Below are positions 21,724 to 23,801 of a stretch of 23,801 bases of DNA, piece by piece. Location: positions 1-23,801 of the forward strand of contig DXZC01000015.1 in NCBI GenBank assembly GCA_019415505.1. Reading direction: 5' to 3'. The notes under the pieces were generated by a model that worked only from the letters and a program-made list of their open reading frames with translations, was not told the DNA's origin and did no database searches. Position numbers and translations under genes: made by a program. The stretch's first letter is position 1; the number at the start of each line of letters is the position of its first letter. This DNA is from Peptococcaceae bacterium (GTDB lineage: Bacteria > Bacillota > Dehalobacteriia > UBA7702).

Positions 21724-22539
21724 TTATTTTAGGAGATTCAACAATTCTAGTATGGGGGTGAGCAGGTCGCCCTCTGTTTTGTAGTAACTATAGAGCTGTC
21801 CGTGGTAGGAAACGGTAATATAGCTGATTCCCTCCTGTTCCTCCACTATGATTGTACTGTCGCTCAGAGTGGAAAGAACGGCTATATCGCCGCCGTTTTG
21901 GGGCAGTTCAGCGCCGTCTATTTCCTCCCATGGACGCGCCAACAAAATAGTTTTAAGTTGGGCCTGACTATCATTTACCGTGCAATCTATATCCGGAGTA
22001 TAGCCGTCGTTACCTGCCAATGTACTATCGTCTAAAATCTCTGTTATAATATCTGTTATATTATTTTGGTTTAAGCTAATTTCAGATGATTTTTCTAAAT
22101 CCTGCTCTATTTTCGCCAGGGCTTTCAGGGTTTTCTTATAGGTGCCGTGGGGTGCATCATAAAACACCTCTTGGCTCCCTTCAGCGTCCCGGTAGGAAAC
22201 AGTATCGTCAGCTCTGATAATTATTTTTGTAGCCACTGGTAGACTGTAATCAATGACTATAGTTTCCAGCTCAACATCTGCTATGCCCTCATCATTGCTC
22301 ACCCATTGTTCGTAAGCTATGGTTTGCCATAAATTGTTTATGCTTTCAGCGGAGGTAATTTCATAGGCTTTCTCGCCCTTATTATCCGGCCAAAAGACAT
22401 TGATTGCCTGGGGTACGGTTAATTGAGGGGCTTGGACCGTATCTTCCGGGGTCTGGTCGCTATCTTGGTTGGAGCCGCAGGCAGTCCAGGCCAAGGTAAG
22501 ACCTAAAAGAATAATTATGAGAACTAGCTTTTTGGGCAT
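21724..22539 (-). CDS. lipoprotein of unknown function
   Basis: 271 residues from ATG 22539 with AAGGAG nine bases upstream; an in-frame ATG ten codons earlier overlaps the acyltransferase stop and is less likely. Signal peptide with lipobox W-T-A-C and lipid-bearing C21, then an acidic linker (SNQDSDQTPEDT). Residues about 35-140 read as a small alpha/beta domain ('INVFWPDN... YEITSAESINNLWQTI... TIVIDYSLPVATKIIIRAD') of the kind found in exported Firmicute proteins that hold small predicted domains of unknown function. A second domain (about 160-271) ends in 'SYITVSYHGQLYSYYKT'. No catalytic motif was seen. It is 26 bases downstream of the acyltransferase gene on the same strand and probably in one operon with it. 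Confidence 0.75.
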   Translation of the reverse strand: MPKKLVLIIILLGLTLAWTACGSNQDSDQTPEDTVQAPQLTVPQAINVFWPDNKGEKAYEITSAESINNLWQTIAYEQWVSNDEGIADVELETIVIDYSLPVATKIIIRADDTVSYRDAEGSQEVFYDAPHGTYKKTLKALAKIEQDLEKSSEISLNQNNITDIITEILDDSTLAGNDGYTPDIDCTVNDSQAQLKTILLARPWEEIDGAELPQNGGDIAVLSTLSDSTIIVEEQEGISYITVSYHGQLYSYYKTEGDLLTPILELLNLLK

Positions 22540-22565
22540 TACTTTTAGCTCCTTCCTGAAATAAA

Positions 22566-23621
22566 TCACATTTTAGCGCTGGGGATTTCGGTGTTTTTAC
22601 GCTGTTTCCGTTGCTTCAGCTGACGGCGCAGACTAGCCTCAGCCCGGTAAAAGAGAATACCCAAGGTTAAGGTTAAAGCCAGGTTGACAATTACCTCCAC
22701 CCCGTAGGTGAGAGTTTTTTCCCAGCCTATATGGAACCAAAACATTTGAACTAAAAATATGTGATATGATGCTTGCCCAATTAAGCTGAAAAAATCTCCG
22801 CCTTTGCCCGGTATTTTTTTATGGAGGCAGGTGGCGATGACCACAGCCAAGACGGGAAAAACGTAGAGTATGGTTGGCATGGCAGTGCGGCGCCAGGCTA
22901 GGAATATGGCCGGGACATGACCTTGGTAGTTGGCCACATAAATATAGATGCAACCTACTACAAAGCTGAGCAATAAGAGTATTTTTTTACCTTTACTGTT
23001 AAGAATATCCTCTTTGTGCAGGAAAATATAAATACCGCCGCCGAGGAAAATTAAAAAGCGCAGGAATATTCGCTTATAATAAATATCCGGTAAATCGAGA
23101 TAGTAAACGGCAAACTGATAGATTAACTGAATGAGTCCTAAAATTAAAACGCCCTTAAAACCGTATTTGCGCACTAAACAGTAGCAGAGGGGAAAAATAA
23201 AGAGCATTTGGATAATTATGGGTATATAATAGCTGCCGGGTCCATAGCCGCCAAAGAAGAAGGTGCGAATTATGCTAGTCAGGTTGAACGCCATGTTGTC
23301 GATTGTCAACTTGTAAATTAACTCTAAGAGAAATATTAGAATAAAGGGCATGACAAAACGGGAAAGTTTCGGTAAAATGCTCTCCCTGGCGTACCAATGC
23401 TTTAAACCTAAAGTCTCTTTTTTCTGATAAGAGAGGGAGAAAGTAAAACCGCTAACAACTATAAATATGGGTACTGCTAAGCCAATAAAAAAGGGGTAAA
23501 GCATATCCTTTTCCATTTGGGCGGTAAAATTGCAGTGGTTTATGATCACGGAAACCATGGCAATAGCCTTGATATAATCTAATACATATATTCTGTTATT
23601 CTGCTGTAAGTTATTGTGCAT
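22566..23621 (-). CDS. membrane acyltransferase (acyltransferase 3 family)
   Basis: 351 residues from ATG 23621, with AAGGACAGGAAA upstream; an in-frame start at 23654 would overlap the preceding gene. About ten membrane helices. The N-terminal 'RIYVLDYIKAIAMVSVIINHCNF' carries the family pattern with a conserved Arg/Asp region and the His of the first helix, and 'GLAVPIFIVVSGFTF' is the second family block. The C-terminus is a basic tail (RRQLKQRKQRK). This family (OafA, WecH and relatives) O-acetylates or otherwise acylates sugars, cell-wall polymers or surface glycans; the substrate here is unknown. It may act on the glycan that anchors the SLH protein or on exported glycans, but no direct link is visible. 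Confidence 0.88.
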   Translation of the reverse strand: MHNNLQQNNRIYVLDYIKAIAMVSVIINHCNFTAQMEKDMLYPFFIGLAVPIFIVVSGFTFSLSYQKKETLGLKHWYARESILPKLSRFVMPFILIFLLELIYKLTIDNMAFNLTSIIRTFFFGGYGPGSYYIPIIIQMLFIFPLCYCLVRKYGFKGVLILGLIQLIYQFAVYYLDLPDIYYKRIFLRFLIFLGGGIYIFLHKEDILNSKGKKILLLLSFVVGCIYIYVANYQGHVPAIFLAWRRTAMPTILYVFPVLAVVIATCLHKKIPGKGGDFFSLIGQASYHIFLVQMFWFHIGWEKTLTYGVEVIVNLALTLTLGILFYRAEASLRRQLKQRKQRKNTEIPSAKM

Positions 23622-23631
23622 TTTCCTGTCC

Positions 23632-23801
23632 TTATTTTGCCAACTGGGCGGCAAATTCCTTGATGGCGTTTAAATCTAATTTTGTGATAGGGGCGTCGGG
23701 GTCTTTAGACCTTTCCTTAATCACGGTTTTGGCGATAAACTTATCAATTCCTTTCAGCTTATCCGGGTTCATTTCCCCGCCAAAGCTCTTGGTAGCTATA
23801 G
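23632..23801 (-). CDS. C-terminal end of a possibly flavodoxin-like protein
   Basis: The last 55 or so codons of a minus-strand gene cut by the right edge; it ends with TAA at 23634-23632, ten bases before the acyltransferase start, so it is probably the upstream gene of the same operon. The visible residues include 'SFGGEMNPDKLKGIDKFIAK' and then 'DLNAIKEFAAQLAK' at the end. The F-G-G-x-x-x-P/D-x-L pattern followed by a basic helix is like the last part of clostridial flavodoxin-domain proteins. The call is tentative; no cofactor-binding loop lies in the window. Confidence 0.5.
   Translation of the reverse strand, partial: IATKSFGGEMNPDKLKGIDKFIAKTVIKERSKDPDAPITKLDLNAIKEFAAQLAK

Overview
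The window looks like chromosomal DNA of an anaerobic, probably monoderm Firmicute of the class Clostridia. This is inferred from an S-layer-homology protein, a desulfoferrodoxin next to a flavin reductase-rubredoxin fusion, strong AGGAGG-type ribosome binding sites with frequent TTG/GTG starts, and a large type IV pilus cluster with no secretin (PilQ) or PilP. No rRNA, tRNA, CRISPR array, insertion sequence or phage gene was seen. The species cannot be named from the sequence.

Layout. (1) 1-1978, minus strand: a leucine-repeat lipoprotein followed by the start of an S-layer-homology protein cut by the left edge. They are read from a good sigma-A-type promoter whose -35 box lies inside a 17-bp palindrome. 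(2) 2110-3386, plus: an oxygen-defence operon, desulfoferrodoxin (superoxide reductase) and a flavin reductase-rubredoxin fusion. It has a leader of about 155 nt that can fold in two mutually exclusive ways, and an 18-bp terminator. (3) 3458-6033, plus: a small unknown protein, a cardiolipin synthase with its own promoter, and a DUF308/HdeD-like membrane protein, ending in a strong terminator. (4) 6065-8766, minus: a three-gene overlapping operon of a duplicated DUF1538 membrane protein with a long acidic tail and two different PII-like signalling proteins. (5) 8896-21501, plus: a complete Gram-positive type IV pilus locus. Its order is first pilin, terminator, new promoter and leader, second pilin, prepilin peptidase PilD, platform PilC, PilM, PilN, PilO, a large PilX-like protein with a beta-helix-like region, a short minor pilin, a large PilW-like minor pilin, extension ATPase PilB and retraction ATPase PilT. 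(6) 21627-21716: an elaborate stem-loop between convergent units that can end transcription in both directions. (7) 21724-23801, minus: a lipoprotein, a membrane acyltransferase and the C-terminal end of a possibly flavodoxin-like protein.

How the parts work together. PilB carries an N-terminal pair of motifs matching the cyclic-di-GMP-binding MshEN domain, so pilus extension may respond to that messenger. The first pilin is insulated by its own terminator, which would let it be made in excess over the machinery. The two pilins share an almost identical N-terminal helix but differ downstream, and three further pilin-like proteins (two very large) could form a tip or priming complex. PilM, PilN and PilO form the inner-membrane alignment complex; PilO has unusual acidic and Asn/Gly-rich additions.

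The most interesting candidates are the switch-like leader of the desulfoferrodoxin operon, the DUF1538-PII-PII operon, the large beta-helix and CxxCH-bearing minor pilins, the small ORF in the second pilin leader, and the structured bidirectional terminator. All functional statements rest on motif recognition by eye; no database search was run.
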